Assembly (NCBI GenBank): GCA_963575745.1
Contig: CAUYUJ010014615.1
Coordinates: forward strand, 812,699-874,698
From: Prorocentrum cordatum
Taxonomy: Eukaryota; Sar; Dinophyceae; Prorocentrales; Prorocentraceae
Length of the DNA stretch: 62,000 nucleotides
Direction of reading: 5' to 3'
Shown one piece after another: positions 60,990 to 62,000 of the stretch; the stretch's first letter is position 1, and each line of letters begins with the position of its first letter. Both the position numbers and the translations under genes were made by a program. The notes below the pieces were generated by a model. The model was given only the letters and a program-made list of their open reading frames with translations. It made no database searches and was not told the DNA's origin.

Positions 60990-61740
60990 CGGTGGGCCAC
61001 GCGAGCGTGGAGGGCATGCCCCTCTTTCGCGCACGAGGTTACTTCGACGGCAGCCTGCGCGTGGGGGCAGCGGGTGGAAACATGTATCCTTGCTGTAGGA
61101 GAAGCAGGAGTGACACAGTCAGGCAAATGTATGGTTGTCTGCGCTCTGGAGTGTTTACCAAAAGCTTGTGTGCGACGCTGCAGCGCTCACGGTTTTGTTG
61201 TTATTGAGATATCACTCGGTAGTTCAGCGCTGTGCCCTCCCAGGCAAAAACCGCGGAGTGTGCTGGCACCTACATTGGCAAAGCCACGTTGCGGCGCTCT
61301 ACGTCGACGGGGCTCGCGTCTAGATTGGCGGCGCAGGCAGCAGAGCATCTTTATGGTCTCCTTCGTCCGTCGTCCCAAGATGGAGGCCTCAAGCGATACG
61401 CTGCGCTCCGCCATTCAGAGGGCTCAGCGCGCTTCATCCCCATCGCTTCGTTGAATCCGATGCACAGGCTCTGGCCATAGAGACATGTTTGATTGCTGGC
61501 CTCTGCCCTTTTGAGCAGTGGAACGGACGCGCGCCAACTGCGGGCATCGAACGGGCTTGGAACGCCGTCACGGGCCCAGCGGCCCGCGTGCAGGCGGCGT
61601 CCCTTCCCTCGCTTCCGCCAGCAAGACCTGACCGGAGCAATGCGGGCACAGCTGGACTTTTGAAAGGCGCTTGGAGAAGCGGACATCCCTTCCAGCTCCC
61701 TGTCATTTTGAGGGGCAACGGTAGGGGGGGACTGGCACAG
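60990..61740. other. Unresolved unique stretch
   Basis: A minus frame reads ASNQTCLYGQSLCIGFNEAM and GMKRAEPSEWRSAAYRL (about 61380-61500). Plus frames (189 and 82 codons) overlap. Strand is undecided. Confidence 0.3.
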
Positions 61741-61742
61741 GG

Positions 61743-61891
61743 GGGGGGATGCATCGACCTGGAATCGGCGATACGTCGCCGATAGATCGGCGATAGGCCT
61801 CCGATGGTGAACCCGCACCTTCCTGGGCAGTCTGGGGCCATCGAGCCCCTATCGGCGACCAATGGGCGATTGGGGGTCGATGCATCCCCCC
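61743..61891. mobile_element. Inverted-repeat element, family E, copy 3
   Basis: Perfect 17-bp inverted ends GGGGGGATGCATCGACC (61743-61759) and GGTCGATGCATCCCCCC (61875-61891). The interior carries GGCGATACGTCGCCGATAG, like 30715-30780. Confidence 0.8.
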
Positions 61892-62000
61892 TTATGCCTA
61901 TCCCCCTCTATCGTTGCTCCCGAGCCGTTTTGCCCCGCCTCCGGCCAGAGAAGCCCCTCCTCGGAGCTGCATGGGCCTCCCTCGGCCGTCCCGCCTGGCT

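Overview
This window is eukaryotic nuclear DNA: GC-rich and dominated by tandem repeats, microsatellites and dispersed short repeats. It has no bacterial-style operons and no recognisable rRNA or tRNA gene. Open frames are long on both strands mainly because stop codons are rare in GC-rich repeats, so length alone is not evidence of a gene. The best coding evidence is a set of very small exon-like islands. Several have AG|G acceptors and GC as well as GT donors, and introns are long. GC donors, an AG|G acceptor context, high GC and heavy repeat content together suggest a dinoflagellate nucleus, perhaps a GC-rich one such as Prorocentrum. That assignment is an inference. The dinoflagellate spliced-leader sequence was not seen.

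Coding content. (1) On the minus strand, two exons at 17547-17642 and 8005-8083 join in phase across a 9.46-kb GC-AG intron. They rebuild the start of a PP2C-type protein phosphatase domain, from RRAEMED to FFAVYDGHGG. (2) Also on the minus strand, five islands at 60936-60987, 58931-59004, 55215-55262, 47469-47554 and 44904-45007 encode one Tyr/Ala/Pro/Gln-rich register. All four junctions are phase-compatible. Weaker candidates at 29.7, 22.0 and 21.2 kb may extend this series towards the phosphatase. (3) On the plus strand, three exons at 42.60-43.15 kb have introns of 107 and 109 nt. (4) Isolated exon candidates lie near 2.5, 9.1, 19.7, 27.5, 40.0 and 40.6 kb. (5) A decayed tyrosine-recombinase-like tail lies near 36.2 kb, and a block of broken minus-strand coding-like frames spans 49.4-53.6 kb.

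Repeat layout. 0-5 kb holds degenerate repeats. 5.5-7.2 kb holds a GGC run and a CCAAGAGGC array that switches orientation. 9.4-10 kb holds an 83-bp repeat element. 10-12.8 kb holds a G-rich satellite with a 389-bp higher-order unit, bracketed by two 14-bp minisatellites. 13-14.3 kb holds a 77-bp array. 15.5-17.5 kb holds GGA tracts. 17.7-21.1 kb holds repeated N modules and a 350-361-bp higher-order array. 22.2-24.3 kb holds a 90-bp array that is the inverted relative of the 77-bp one. 25-26.3 kb holds a 102-bp array. 35.3-37.6 kb is an extremely GC-rich block. 37.7-38.5 kb holds a 36-bp minisatellite. 41.7-47.5 kb and 59.1-60.1 kb are CCT, CAT and ACG microsatellite country, with a 100-N assembly gap at 41872-41971.

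Mobile DNA. At least five small inverted-repeat families are visible. The clearest has four copies (32.7, 39.3, 41.5 and 60.8 kb), three of them with perfect or 7/8 matching 8-bp target-site duplications. Several dispersed modules (called L0, L1, M and N here) recur at the edges of tandem arrays and polypyrimidine tracts, suggesting a composite retroposon-like element that seeds them.
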